From JAOTVV01 sp041602035 (GTDB taxonomy: Bacteria; Gemmatimonadota; Gemmatimonadetes; Gemmatimonadales; GWC2-71-9), in contig JBFIHA010000045.1 in the NCBI GenBank assembly GCA_041602035.1, forward strand, positions 1 to 21,727: a stretch of 21,727 bases of DNA, given 5' to 3'. Shown here in pieces: positions 6,090 to 13,641 of the stretch. The notes below the pieces were generated by a model, which ran no database searches, was not told the DNA's origin, and saw only the letters and a list, made by a program, of their open reading frames with translations. Each line of letters begins with the position of its first letter. The first letter of the stretch is position 1. The translations under genes were made by a program, and so were the position numbers.

Positions 6090-6860
6090 TCATGACCCGG
6101 CCCACTCGAATAGCGCCACGAATGTCGCGGGCAAAAGCGTCTCCGGGCGCGCCGTGGACGCAACGCCGAGGTCCGCCAGCACGGCGGCGATCTCGTCCGG
6201 GTCGCGACCCGTGAGGGACCGGAGGATTCCCCCCACCTGCTTGCGACGGCGACCGAAGACCGCCTGGGTGAACTGCCGAAACGCGGCGGCCTGCGCATCG
6301 CCCAGGAGCGGCTCGGGGAGCGGCGTGAGCCGCACCACGGCCGAATCGACTGCAGGTGCGGGACGGAACGCCCCGGCGGGCACGACGAACAACCGCTCCA
6401 CCCGCGCAGCGGTCTGCACGCCCACGGTGAGCGCTCCGAACGCCTTCCCTCCCGGCTCCGCCACCAGCCGGTCGGCCACTTCCCGCTGCACCAGAAACAC
6501 GATGCATACCGGCCGCGGCGCCTCCAGCGCCTTGTCGATGAGGGGTGACGTGATGTAGTAGGGGATGTTGCCCACCACCTTGAACGGCCCCTCCACCAGC
6601 CCACGCCAATCGACGGCGAGCGCGTCGCCTTCGACGACCTCGACCGACGGCGGCCCCTCAACGGCCAGTCGTGCCACGAGGGCGGCGTCCCGCTCGATCG
6701 CCACGACATGGCCCACGCGCTGGGCCAAACGCCGCGTGAGCGATCCGCGCCCGGGACCGATCTCGATCACCGTGTCTCGCAGGGTTGGCTGGAGCGCGTC
6801 GATGATCCGGTCGAGGATCGAGGGGTCCGACAGGAAATGCTGGCCGAGTCGGCGGCCCAC
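6090..6860 (-). CDS. rsmA: 16S rRNA (adenine1518/1519-N6)-dimethyltransferase (KsgA)
   Basis: RsmA/KsgA uses S-adenosylmethionine to dimethylate two adjacent adenines in helix 45 of 16S rRNA late in 30S assembly. The 256-residue protein begins RRLGQHFLSDPSI, the usual KsgA N-terminus. The SAM-binding motif is EIGPGRGSLT at about 33-42 and the catalytic NIPYY at 98-102. The C-terminal part includes VPAGAFRPAPAVDSAVVRL and FGRRRKQV, both standard. I start it at GTG 6860 because this places the conserved N-terminus correctly and overlaps the last base of the preceding TAG (TAGTG); the open frame extending to 7487 inside the SpoIIE gene is a shadow. It is therefore probably translated by reinitiation after the phosphatase. 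Confidence 0.96.
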   Translation of the reverse strand: MGRRLGQHFLSDPSILDRIIDALQPTLRDTVIEIGPGRGSLTRRLAQRVGHVVAIERDAALVARLAVEGPPSVEVVEGDALAVDWRGLVEGPFKVVGNIPYYITSPLIDKALEAPRPVCIVFLVQREVADRLVAEPGGKAFGALTVGVQTAARVERLFVVPAGAFRPAPAVDSAVVRLTPLPEPLLGDAQAAAFRQFTQAVFGRRRKQVGGILRSLTGRDPDEIAAVLADLGVASTARPETLLPATFVALFEWAGS

Positions 6861-8404
6861 TAGACGCGGAGCACGAGTATCGCGCGATCGTCCCGAGCCA
6901 CCGACTCGTACGCGCTCACCGCCGCCAGGACGCCCTCCACGATCGCCACACTCGACGTGTCGAAGTGCTTGCGCGCCATGCGCAGTACTCGTTCTTCCCC
7001 GAACGGCTCGGTGGCGGCGTTGCGCGCGTCGACGATGCCGTCGGAGAAGAGCAGCAGGCGATCCGACTCGGCGTTCCAATGGGTTTCCGCTGCGGCAATC
7101 GCGTCCCGATCGGCGAGCCCCAAGGGGGGCGACGTAGCCTTGAGCCGCTCCAGCCGATCGCGGACCCCCATCCGGAACGCGTGCGGATGACCGGCATTGG
7201 CGTAGCGCAACACGCCGCCCCGCGGATCGATGACCCCGTAAAACAGCGAGAGGTGCATCTCGGTCTCGTCCAGCTCCTGGGCCACCGATTCCAGCAGGCG
7301 GCGCAGCGTGTCGTCGGGCGACCCGGCTTCCGCCGCGTGAATGCCCGCCGCAGAGAGGACGAGCGCCATGATCAAGGCGGCCGCAAAGCCGTGTGACGAC
7401 ACGTCGCCCAACATGACGCCGTAGCGGCCGCCGGACAGGCGCACGAAGTGATAGAAATCGCCGCCGACGCTCTTGGCCGGTATGCACCGGGCGGCGACGT
7501 CGATGCCCTTCCCCAGCACGTCGGGTGAGACGAGTAGCTTGAGCTGAAGTCCATGGGCCAACTCCAACTCGCGGCTCACCCGCTGGCGGATCAGGTCGCG
7601 CTCCACCAGCCGGGCGTGTTCCAGCGCCGCCCCGATCTGGTTCGCCACGGCACCAACCAACCGCTGCTCCCCTCCGCTGAACTCGTCGGCGCCAACGCGG
7701 TCGGTGAGGTTGAGCACCCCCACCGGATGCGGCGACGCCCCGGTGCCGCGAAACATCACGGGGACGGAGAGGAATGCCTCGCCCTGATACCCTCGCGACA
7801 CATGCTCCTCGGCCCGTGCAACCTCCTCGGCGTCGCGCGTGACGGTGCTCTTGGTGCGGAAGGCCCGCGCCGCCACCGACTCGGGATCGGACACGCGGAT
7901 CGGCGCCAACTCCACGACGGGCTTGCCGATCGACGCCATCGGCCTGAGCGCTTTCGCCGTCTCATCATGCAGAAACAGCGAGGCCCGTCGCGCGCCTACC
8001 ACCGAGCTCACGGCACGAAGAATGGTCTCCGCCGCCTGATCGAGGCGCGAGGTCCGGCCGAGGATCTCACTGATGGTGTAGAGCAGCTCGATCTCCTCGT
8101 ACCGCGACGCGAGCTGCTTGGCGAGGGCCAGCGTCTCGCGCTCGACGTCGAGGAGCTGCGCGATGAGTGGGGTCAGAACCTCCTCGGCGCGGCTCGCATT
8201 CCCCCCACCGTCGGCCAATTCGTACCAGTATCCCTGCAGTCCCGGAATGTGAATCAGTCGCCGGTGGGCGTCGTCCGGTTCGACCAGACCGTCGTCGTCC
8301 AGGCGCGATCGGGGCGGCTGAGCGTCCTCTCCGCCGAGCACCGGGCGCAATCGTCCCCGCCCGGCACGCCACAGTCGGATGTGGCACCCGAACATGCCGC
8401 CCAA
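6860..8404 (-). CDS. GAF-domain SpoIIE/RsbU-type PP2C serine phosphatase
   Basis: The protein has about 514 residues: an unassigned N-terminus (1-75), a probable coiled coil near ETLALAKQLASRYEEIELLY, a GAF sensor domain (about 110-270) and a SpoIIE-type PP2C phosphatase domain (about 300-514). The phosphatase shows SVGGDFYHF, GDVSSHGFAAALIMA, YANAGHP and LLLFSDGIVDARN, supplying the metal-binding aspartates. In RsbU/SpoIIE systems this enzyme dephosphorylates the STAS anti-anti-sigma factor, and both likely partners are encoded just upstream. The start is uncertain: the frame is open up to a stop at 8486-8488 but offers only TTG at 8404 and ATG at 8395, neither with a ribosome site. The peptide preceding the TTG (LERLESVLQSLGGMFG) looks natural, so a CTG start or frame-edge problem is possible. 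The ligand of GAF is unknown. Confidence 0.92.
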   Translation of the reverse strand: MGGMFGCHIRLWRAGRGRLRPVLGGEDAQPPRSRLDDDGLVEPDDAHRRLIHIPGLQGYWYELADGGGNASRAEEVLTPLIAQLLDVERETLALAKQLASRYEEIELLYTISEILGRTSRLDQAAETILRAVSSVVGARRASLFLHDETAKALRPMASIGKPVVELAPIRVSDPESVAARAFRTKSTVTRDAEEVARAEEHVSRGYQGEAFLSVPVMFRGTGASPHPVGVLNLTDRVGADEFSGGEQRLVGAVANQIGAALEHARLVERDLIRQRVSRELELAHGLQLKLLVSPDVLGKGIDVAARCIPAKSVGGDFYHFVRLSGGRYGVMLGDVSSHGFAAALIMALVLSAAGIHAAEAGSPDDTLRRLLESVAQELDETEMHLSLFYGVIDPRGGVLRYANAGHPHAFRMGVRDRLERLKATSPPLGLADRDAIAAAETHWNAESDRLLLFSDGIVDARNAATEPFGEERVLRMARKHFDTSSVAIVEGVLAAVSAYESVARDDRAILVLRV

Positions 8405-8430
8405 CGACTGGAGGACGGATTCCAGGCGCT

Positions 8431-8901
8431 CTAGGCGCGGTTGAGAATCATGCAGATCGCGTTCCCCCGATCGTTGAACCGCACTTCATCGGCCAGTTTT
8501 CGGATCAGGAACAGGCCGCGGCCTTTGTCGGCGTCGATCCGGTTGGAGGCGGTGGGGTCCGGGATGGTGGTGGGGTCGAACCCGGCCCCTTCATCGCGCA
8601 CGTGGAGCGTGACCGCTTCGGCAGCGACCTCCACGCGCACGTCCACCCGTTTCGACGTATCGAATCGATTGCCGTACTGGATGGCGTTGGCGAGCGCCTC
8701 GCACAGGACCACCCGCATCACGAAGCGGGCCGCCCGCGGTGGGACACCACTGGCGAGACAATGGCGGGCCACGAGATCGACCGCTTCCTCCACGGCGTCG
8801 AGATCGGTGGGAACCCGCAGGAGGATCTCGACGGTGCGGCCAGACCCTTCGAGCACCGCCGTTTCGCGGCGGCGCACGACCAAGCGCAACGGGGCTGTCA
8901 C
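8431..8901 (-). CDS. RsbW/SpoIIAB-like anti-sigma factor serine kinase (HATPase)
   Basis: This 156-residue protein is a GHKL-type ATPase of the anti-sigma family. The N box is CEALANAIQYGN (E68, N72), the G1 box DEGAGFD (103-109) and the G2 box GRGLFLIRKLAD (127-138). In partner switching such kinases hold a sigma factor or other target and phosphorylate the STAS partner on serine. The STAS gene ends four bases before this GTG start, and the phosphatase gene follows, so the three are a complete switch. No sigma factor gene lies in the window, so its target is unknown. I leave the symbol blank because orthology to RsbW rather than another paralogue cannot be established. Confidence 0.92.
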   Translation of the reverse strand: MTAPLRLVVRRRETAVLEGSGRTVEILLRVPTDLDAVEEAVDLVARHCLASGVPPRAARFVMRVVLCEALANAIQYGNRFDTSKRVDVRVEVAAEAVTLHVRDEGAGFDPTTIPDPTASNRIDADKGRGLFLIRKLADEVRFNDRGNAICMILNRA

Positions 8902-8905
8902 GACG

Positions 8906-9244
8906 TCAGAACGCGGCGACCGCCTCCTCGGCCGAGTCCATGATCGTGAACAGCGTGTCGAGCTTGGTCAGCTCGAACAGCGTGCGGAGATCGTCGTTGA
9001 GTCCGGCGAGCCTGAGATCGCCGCCCATCTCGCGGATCTTCTTCGCCAGCGAGACGAGCACGCCGAGACCCGACGAGTCGATGTACCCGGTGGCGGTGAA
9101 GTCGACGACAAACCGCCGATCCCCGGCATCCAGCGCATCGAGCACCTTCTTCTTGAGGTCGTGCCGGTTGCCGACGATCAACTGCCCGTCCACACCGATC
9201 ACGACGACGTCCTTCATCTCGTCCTTCCGGACCGTGAAACTCAT
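8906..9244 (-). CDS. STAS-domain anti-anti-sigma factor (RsbV/SpoIIAA-like)
   Basis: The 112-residue product is a single STAS domain. VDGQLIVGNRHDLKKKV and GYIDSSGLGVLVSLAKKI match the family, and the second serine of the DSSG loop (residue 58) is the expected phosphorylation site. Unphosphorylated, such proteins bind the partner kinase and release its target. The start at 9244 is set by GGAGG five bases upstream; the longer reading to 9334 overlaps pta and lacks similarity. It is the first gene of the partner-switching cassette, 25 bases after the pta stop, so the cassette probably reads through from the mutS2-pta operon or has its own unseen promoter. Confidence 0.94.
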   Translation of the reverse strand: MSFTVRKDEMKDVVVIGVDGQLIVGNRHDLKKKVLDALDAGDRRFVVDFTATGYIDSSGLGVLVSLAKKIREMGGDLRLAGLNDDLRTLFELTKLDTLFTIMDSAEEAVAAF

Positions 9245-9269
9245 GCTGCCTCCAGTAGTGGCGTCACGC

Positions 9270-10235
9270 TCACTCGGCCGTCTGCAAGATGCCCGCGGCC
9301 GCGACATCCGCAACTTCTTCTGCGGTGGCCCCACGCGAAAGGTCCATCATCGGCCGCCGCAGTCCCTGCAAGATCGGTCCCGCGGCGGTCGCGCCCGCGA
9401 GTCGCTGCACCAGTTTGTAGGCGATGTTTCCGCTGTCAAGATCGGGAAACACCAGCACGTTGGCGTGGCCCGCCACGGGCGAGCCTGGCGCCTTTCCCCT
9501 GCCGATGTGCGGCACGAGTGCGGCATCCACCTGCAACTCGCCGTCGGCCGGGATCGCCGGGGCGATCTCGCGGAACCGCGCGATGCCGTTGCGGACCTTG
9601 TCGACTCGCTCGCCATCCGCACTCCCCTTGGTGGAATAGGAGAGAAACGCGACCGTGGGGACATCGCCCACAATGCGCGAACGATCGCGTGCGGCGCTGA
9701 GAGCGATCTCGGCCAACTGGTCCGCCGTCGGGTCCGGTACCACGGCCGCGTCGGTGAACGTGAGCACGAAGTCCTCCGTGGCGAACCGGTCGTTTCGGCC
9801 ATCGAGGAAGTCGAGGTGCTCCCGCGGCACCGCCATGTAGAACGAGCTGGAGACGGTCTGAATGCCGTCGGCGGGTCCAATCGCCCAGAGCGCCGCGCGG
9901 ATCACATCGCCCGTGGGGCACGTGGCGCCAGCCACTGCGGCGTCCGCCTCACCCATGGCCACCAACGACGCCGCGAACCGGAGCGGATCGGCCGCCATCT
10001 CAGTGGCATGCGCCGAGTCGCGCACCTTGTCCGGGCGCCGAGTCGCCAGATGCTCGGCAATGCGCCCGATGCGTGGATCGCCCGCCATGGACCGATCCAG
10101 GACGATGACAGCGGCCGTACCTTGGCGTTCCAGCAGCCTCGCCGCCGCCCGGATCCGATCGTCCCACCCTTCGGCCAGAATCACGGTGCGACCGAGGGCG
10201 GCGGCGCGACGGCGCACGTCGTCGCGGAACCTCAC
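9270..10235 (-). CDS. pta: Phosphate acetyltransferase (PTA/PTB family)
   Basis: The 321-residue protein is the single-domain form of phosphate acetyltransferase, interconverting acetyl-CoA and acetyl phosphate. Family signatures include VAGATCPTGDVIRAAL (about 101-116), FLSYSTKGSA (197-206), GELQVDAALVP (232-242) and NVLVFPDLDSGNIAYKL (259-275), which line the active site and CoA pocket. An acetate kinase gene normally pairs with pta but is not in the window. A phosphate butyryltransferase or catalytically altered relative cannot be wholly excluded, but the DAALVP and PDLDSGNIAYK signatures favour acetyl. GTG at 10235 overlaps the coaD TGA by four bases, so these two CoA-related genes are translationally linked. 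Confidence 0.9.
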   Translation of the reverse strand: MRFRDDVRRRAAALGRTVILAEGWDDRIRAAARLLERQGTAAVIVLDRSMAGDPRIGRIAEHLATRRPDKVRDSAHATEMAADPLRFAASLVAMGEADAAVAGATCPTGDVIRAALWAIGPADGIQTVSSSFYMAVPREHLDFLDGRNDRFATEDFVLTFTDAAVVPDPTADQLAEIALSAARDRSRIVGDVPTVAFLSYSTKGSADGERVDKVRNGIARFREIAPAIPADGELQVDAALVPHIGRGKAPGSPVAGHANVLVFPDLDSGNIAYKLVQRLAGATAAGPILQGLRRPMMDLSRGATAEEVADVAAAGILQTAE

Positions 10236-10714
10236 GTCCCGAAGCGCTGCTTCAGTGCCGTGCCGACCGCGGGATGGACAAACGCGCTCACGTCGCCGCG
10301 GAGCCGGGCGATCTCCCGTACTAGGCTGGATGACAGATAGGTCAGGTGCAGTGCGGGGACCAGGAAGACCGTCTCAAGCTCCGGATACAGCTGGCGGTTC
10401 ATCAGCGCCATCTGCGATTCGTAGTCGAAGTCCGACACGGCGCGCAGGCCGCGAATCACCACCGTGGCCTTCCGCTTGCGGGCGAACTCGGCCAGCAGCC
10501 CGTCCAGGGCGGTAATCTCGATGCGCGACTCACCCGCGAGCACCGTCTGGAGCATGTCCACCCGCTCGTCGAGCGAAAACAGCGGTTCCTTGGCGATGTT
10601 CACCGCCACGCCGACGATCACCTTGTCCACGAGCTGGAGGCTGCGGCGGATGATATCCTCGTGGCCCAGGGTCACGGGATCGAAGGAACCGGGATAGATC
10701 GCGATTCTTGTCAT
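10232..10714 (-). CDS. coaD: Phosphopantetheine adenylyltransferase
   Basis: CoaD transfers AMP from ATP to 4'-phosphopantetheine, giving dephospho-CoA in the fourth step of CoA synthesis. The 160-residue length is typical. The nucleotidyltransferase signature GSFDPVTLGH (9-18, with catalytic H18), VIRGLRAVSDFDYE, MNRQL and LSSSLVREIARLRGDVS are all present. The ATG at 10714 overlaps the TGA of rsmD (ATGA). The rsmD-coaD pairing is widespread in bacteria, which supports both calls. Confidence 0.97.
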   Translation of the reverse strand: MTRIAIYPGSFDPVTLGHEDIIRRSLQLVDKVIVGVAVNIAKEPLFSLDERVDMLQTVLAGESRIEITALDGLLAEFARKRKATVVIRGLRAVSDFDYESQMALMNRQLYPELETVFLVPALHLTYLSSSLVREIARLRGDVSAFVHPAVGTALKQRFGT

Positions 10715-11226
10715 GGCGCGTAGCAGAAGGTGAGGGCGTGCGTGCCGTAGCGGCGCGTGTCATCGCCATCCAGCTCGAGCGCGGCCCGATGCTGCATTCC
10801 GAGGATCGCCGCAAACGGCCGGTCTCTGAAGATAGCGATCAGACGCGTGGCGTGGTCGGTCGAAAACGGCGGGTCGGCCACCGCTACGTCGTACGCCCGT
10901 TCGGGGAGCTTGGCCGCGAACCTGAGCGCGTCAGCCCGCCGGATCCGCACCCGATCCCCGACACCCAGGGCGGCGATGTTGGCACCGAGCGCAGCGAGCG
11001 ATGGCTTCGAAAACTCGACGAAGTCGACGTGATCCGCGCCGCGCGAGAGCGCTTCCAACCCGAGCGAACCGGACCCCGCGAACAGATCCACGACTGTTGC
11101 ACCGGACAGGTGCGGCTCCAGGATGCCGAACCAGGCCTTTTTGAGGCGGCCGGTGATGGGACGCACGCGGGGGTCGGCGGGAGCGGTGAGCGACCGTCCA
11201 CGAAACTCACCGGCAATGATGCGCAT
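10711..11226 (-). CDS. rsmD: 16S rRNA (guanine966-N2)-methyltransferase
   Basis: RsmD methylates G966 of 16S rRNA with S-adenosylmethionine. The 171-residue protein begins MRIIAGEFRGRSL and then RPITGRLKKAWFGIL, corresponding to the family's RPT..R..LFNIL segment. The SAM motif is VVDLFAGSGSLGLEALSRGA (about 45-64) and the catalytic motif DPPF (118-121) replaces the usual DPPY. It is a little shorter than E. coli RsmD because the C-terminal end is trimmed. ATG at 11226 comes four bases after the recJ stop; the longer frame to 11394 lies within recJ and is rejected. It is coupled to coaD by an ATGA overlap. Confidence 0.93.
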   Translation of the reverse strand: MRIIAGEFRGRSLTAPADPRVRPITGRLKKAWFGILEPHLSGATVVDLFAGSGSLGLEALSRGADHVDFVEFSKPSLAALGANIAALGVGDRVRIRRADALRFAAKLPERAYDVAVADPPFSTDHATRLIAIFRDRPFAAILGMQHRAALELDGDDTRRYGTHALTFCYAP

Positions 11227-11230
11227 ACAG

Positions 11231-12937
11231 CTAGGTCGCAGCCCTGATGTCCACGACCCGGGCCTGAAGGGTGCTCGTGCCGCGCCACTCGTTGCGGTCG
11301 AGCTTGATGGCCACGTCCACCGGTGCATCGTGCCATTCCGACGGCACACGGTCGGCCCAGTTGAACGCGATGGCGGGAATGGTGCCCGACCCATCGGCCA
11401 GGGTGAAGCGCAGGTGTTTCGCTCCTACCACGCGACGATCGTCGAGCGCGGCGTCGCGAATCCCCAGCACCGGTGCAGGGTTCCCCGCGCCGCAGGGTTC
11501 GAGGTGCCGGAACAGCCGCTCCAATTCGTCGTCCAGCTCGGCGACCGATACCAGCACATCCACGCGCTGCGTCGGCACCAGGTCGTCCGCCGAGAGCCGC
11601 TCGCCCGCCACGTCGTTGAACGCGCTCCGAAACGCTTCCAGCCGGCCGCGCTCCACGGTGAGGCCGGCCGCCATACGGTGGCCGCCATAGCGACTGAGAT
11701 GCGGTGCGCACGTGGTGAGCGCGGCGTGCAGATCGAATCCTGGGATGCTCCGGCCCGACCCCTTCCCCACGTCGCCGTCGAACGCCACCAACACCGTGGG
11801 TCGCCAGTACCGCTCCACGATGCGTGAGGCCACCAACCCGATAACACCCGGGTGCCATTCGTCACGCGCGAGCACCAAGCCGAAGGTCGCGGCGAGGTCA
11901 ATCCGTTCCTCCACCTCCTCGACGGCCTGGTCGAGCATCATCTCGTCCATTGCCTGCCGTCGGGCATTGATCGTTTCGAGCCGCTGCGCCAGGCTCCGTC
12001 CCTCCACCTCATCGTCAGTGAGGAGGAGCCGCACCCCATCCATCGCATCCCCAATGCGGCCGGCCGCGTTGAGCCGAGGCGCGATGATGTAGCCAACGTG
12101 TCCCGCCCGGATTGCCCTCCCGCTCATGCCGACGACCTCGAGGAGCGCCTGGAGACCCGGCCACTTGGTGCTCTGCAGCATTTTGAGTCCGTGGCGAACC
12201 AGGATCCGGTTTTCGCCGGTGAGTGACACCACGTCGGCCACCGTCGCCAACGCCACCAGATCGAGCAGATGCAGCGGCAGGTGCTCCGGGAGACCGAGCG
12301 GTTCGACCAACGCCTGCACCAGCTTGAACACGACGCCGGCCCCGCACAGCTGACTCAGCTCGGACGGGCAGTCCGGACGCTGCGGGTTCACCATCGCATC
12401 GGCGCGGGCGACCACACCCGGGAGATGGTGATCGGTGACCACAACCTTGATCCCGGCCTCACGGGCCGCTTGGACCGTTTCGACCGCGGTCGTCCCGCAG
12501 TCACACGTGACGATCAACCCGGCCTCTACCCGCTGCGCCTCCGCGAGGCCGGCCGGACCGAAATCGTATCCGTCCCGCAGGCGATTCGGGACGAACGGGA
12601 CCACGTCGCCACCCGCCTCACGCAGCACCCGGGTGAGCAGCGTCGTAGCGCACTGACCGTCGACATCGTAGTCGCCGTGAACAACGATCCGTCGGCCGGA
12701 GCGCACGGCATCGGTGACCAACTCCACCGCCCGCTCCATGTCGCGGAGTGTCATCGGATCCTGCAGGGCGTCGAGACTCGGTCTGAGAAAGACTTTGGCC
12801 GCGTCCGGCGCGGCGTAGCCGCGCTGGACGAGCAACGTTGCGAGGGGAAACGGGATCGTGAGTGATTGCGAAAGGCGAGCCGCGGAGTCGCGGTCGACGT
12901 CTCGCGCGATGATCCAACGAGAGGTGGTTTCGATCAT
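11231..12937 (-). CDS. recJ: Single-stranded-DNA-specific 5'-3' exonuclease RecJ
   Basis: RecJ degrades single-stranded DNA from the 5' end in recombination and mismatch repair. The 568-residue length is normal. The DHH phosphoesterase motifs are VHGDYDVDGQ (D89, D91, D93), TCDCG (D146) and VTDHHLP (D169, H170, H171). The DHHA1 domain has RYGGHRMAAGLTVERG, and the OB-like C-terminal region ends RAAT. ATG at 12937 overlaps the TGA of the zinc-ribbon gene; this start gives MIETTSRWIIARD, and the 37 extra residues possible upstream read arginine-rich shadow sequence. The position beside dnaG and mutS2 makes a replication and repair cluster. Confidence 0.95.
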   Translation of the reverse strand: MIETTSRWIIARDVDRDSAARLSQSLTIPFPLATLLVQRGYAAPDAAKVFLRPSLDALQDPMTLRDMERAVELVTDAVRSGRRIVVHGDYDVDGQCATTLLTRVLREAGGDVVPFVPNRLRDGYDFGPAGLAEAQRVEAGLIVTCDCGTTAVETVQAAREAGIKVVVTDHHLPGVVARADAMVNPQRPDCPSELSQLCGAGVVFKLVQALVEPLGLPEHLPLHLLDLVALATVADVVSLTGENRILVRHGLKMLQSTKWPGLQALLEVVGMSGRAIRAGHVGYIIAPRLNAAGRIGDAMDGVRLLLTDDEVEGRSLAQRLETINARRQAMDEMMLDQAVEEVEERIDLAATFGLVLARDEWHPGVIGLVASRIVERYWRPTVLVAFDGDVGKGSGRSIPGFDLHAALTTCAPHLSRYGGHRMAAGLTVERGRLEAFRSAFNDVAGERLSADDLVPTQRVDVLVSVAELDDELERLFRHLEPCGAGNPAPVLGIRDAALDDRRVVGAKHLRFTLADGSGTIPAIAFNWADRVPSEWHDAPVDVAIKLDRNEWRGTSTLQARVVDIRAAT

Positions 12938-13641
12938 TCCCCCTCGAAGTAGAGGAGCACGCCGCAGGCTTCGCAGGGCTCGGTGGCGTCGCCGTTTTGG
13001 AGCTTCTGGCGCCGGTGCAGCGGCACGGCCGTGTAACAGTGCCCGCACGCGCCGCTTGTGACCGGGTAGAGAGCCAGTGGTGCTCGACCCTGACGAATCC
13101 GCTCGTACCGATCGTGGAGCTCTCGTGGCACGTCGGTGGCAACCTTCTGCCGCTCGGCGAGTGCGGCCTTGAGCTGGTCATCGAATTCCGCCAGCCGTGC
13201 CGCCAACTCCTCGCGTTTGGGTGCCTGGGCCTCCTTCAGTTCCGTAAGCTGCGCGTCGAATTCGCCCACGTCCCCCTTGGTTTCCTGTACGCGGTCGGCA
13301 GACCGGACCCACTCCGCCTCCTCACGGGCCAGCACCGTACGCGCCAGGTCCAGTTCGGCCATGAGCGTCGACGCTTCCTTGGCCCCGCGCACCCATTCTA
13401 GGCGCTGCCGCTTGCGCTCCTGCATGAGGCGGTACGTCTCGATTTTTGCCTCGAGGTCCGCGCGCTTCTTGTCGGCCTCCTCCGCCCGGGTCCTGGCAGC
13501 GTCGAGGTTGGCGATGGCTTGGCCCAACTCGGCGTCGAGCGCCTCGATCTCGGGTTCGAGAGCCTTGATGGCTGCCTCGACTTGCAGCACCACCTTGTCC
13601 TTCTCCTGCAACCGCAACAGAGCTTCGAGATCAGCGTGCAC
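12934..13641 (-). CDS. Coiled-coil protein with C4-type zinc ribbon (zf-RING_7 / CT398-like)
   Basis: This 235-residue protein consists of a long coiled coil (about residues 5-170, rich in alanine, glutamate, lysine and leucine heptads) and a C-terminal zinc ribbon with two CxxC pairs, CGHC and CEAC. That layout defines the widespread zf-RING_7 family, of which Chlamydia CT398 is a structural example; its function is unsettled, with suggested links to transcription or secretion. I start it at GTG 13641 because AGGAG lies five bases upstream; this overlaps dnaG by 11 bases. Longer readings to 13950 fall inside dnaG. It ends in an ATGA overlap with recJ, so it is probably made together with the replication and repair proteins, but no specific role follows from that. 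Confidence 0.88.
   Translation of the reverse strand: MHADLEALLRLQEKDKVVLQVEAAIKALEPEIEALDAELGQAIANLDAARTRAEEADKKRADLEAKIETYRLMQERKRQRLEWVRGAKEASTLMAELDLARTVLAREEAEWVRSADRVQETKGDVGEFDAQLTELKEAQAPKREELAARLAEFDDQLKAALAERQKVATDVPRELHDRYERIRQGRAPLALYPVTSGACGHCYTAVPLHRRQKLQNGDATEPCEACGVLLYFEGE

Noticed and set aside
6090..7487. Longer RsmA reading of 465 codons
   Set aside because: The extra 209 codons lie within the SpoIIE phosphatase gene in another frame and read as arginine-rich shadow; KsgA begins at RRLGQHFL.
8739..10340. Plus-strand open frame of 533 codons
   Set aside because: It crosses the kinase, STAS and pta genes in antisense and shows no domain; GC-rich codon bias leaves long shadow frames.
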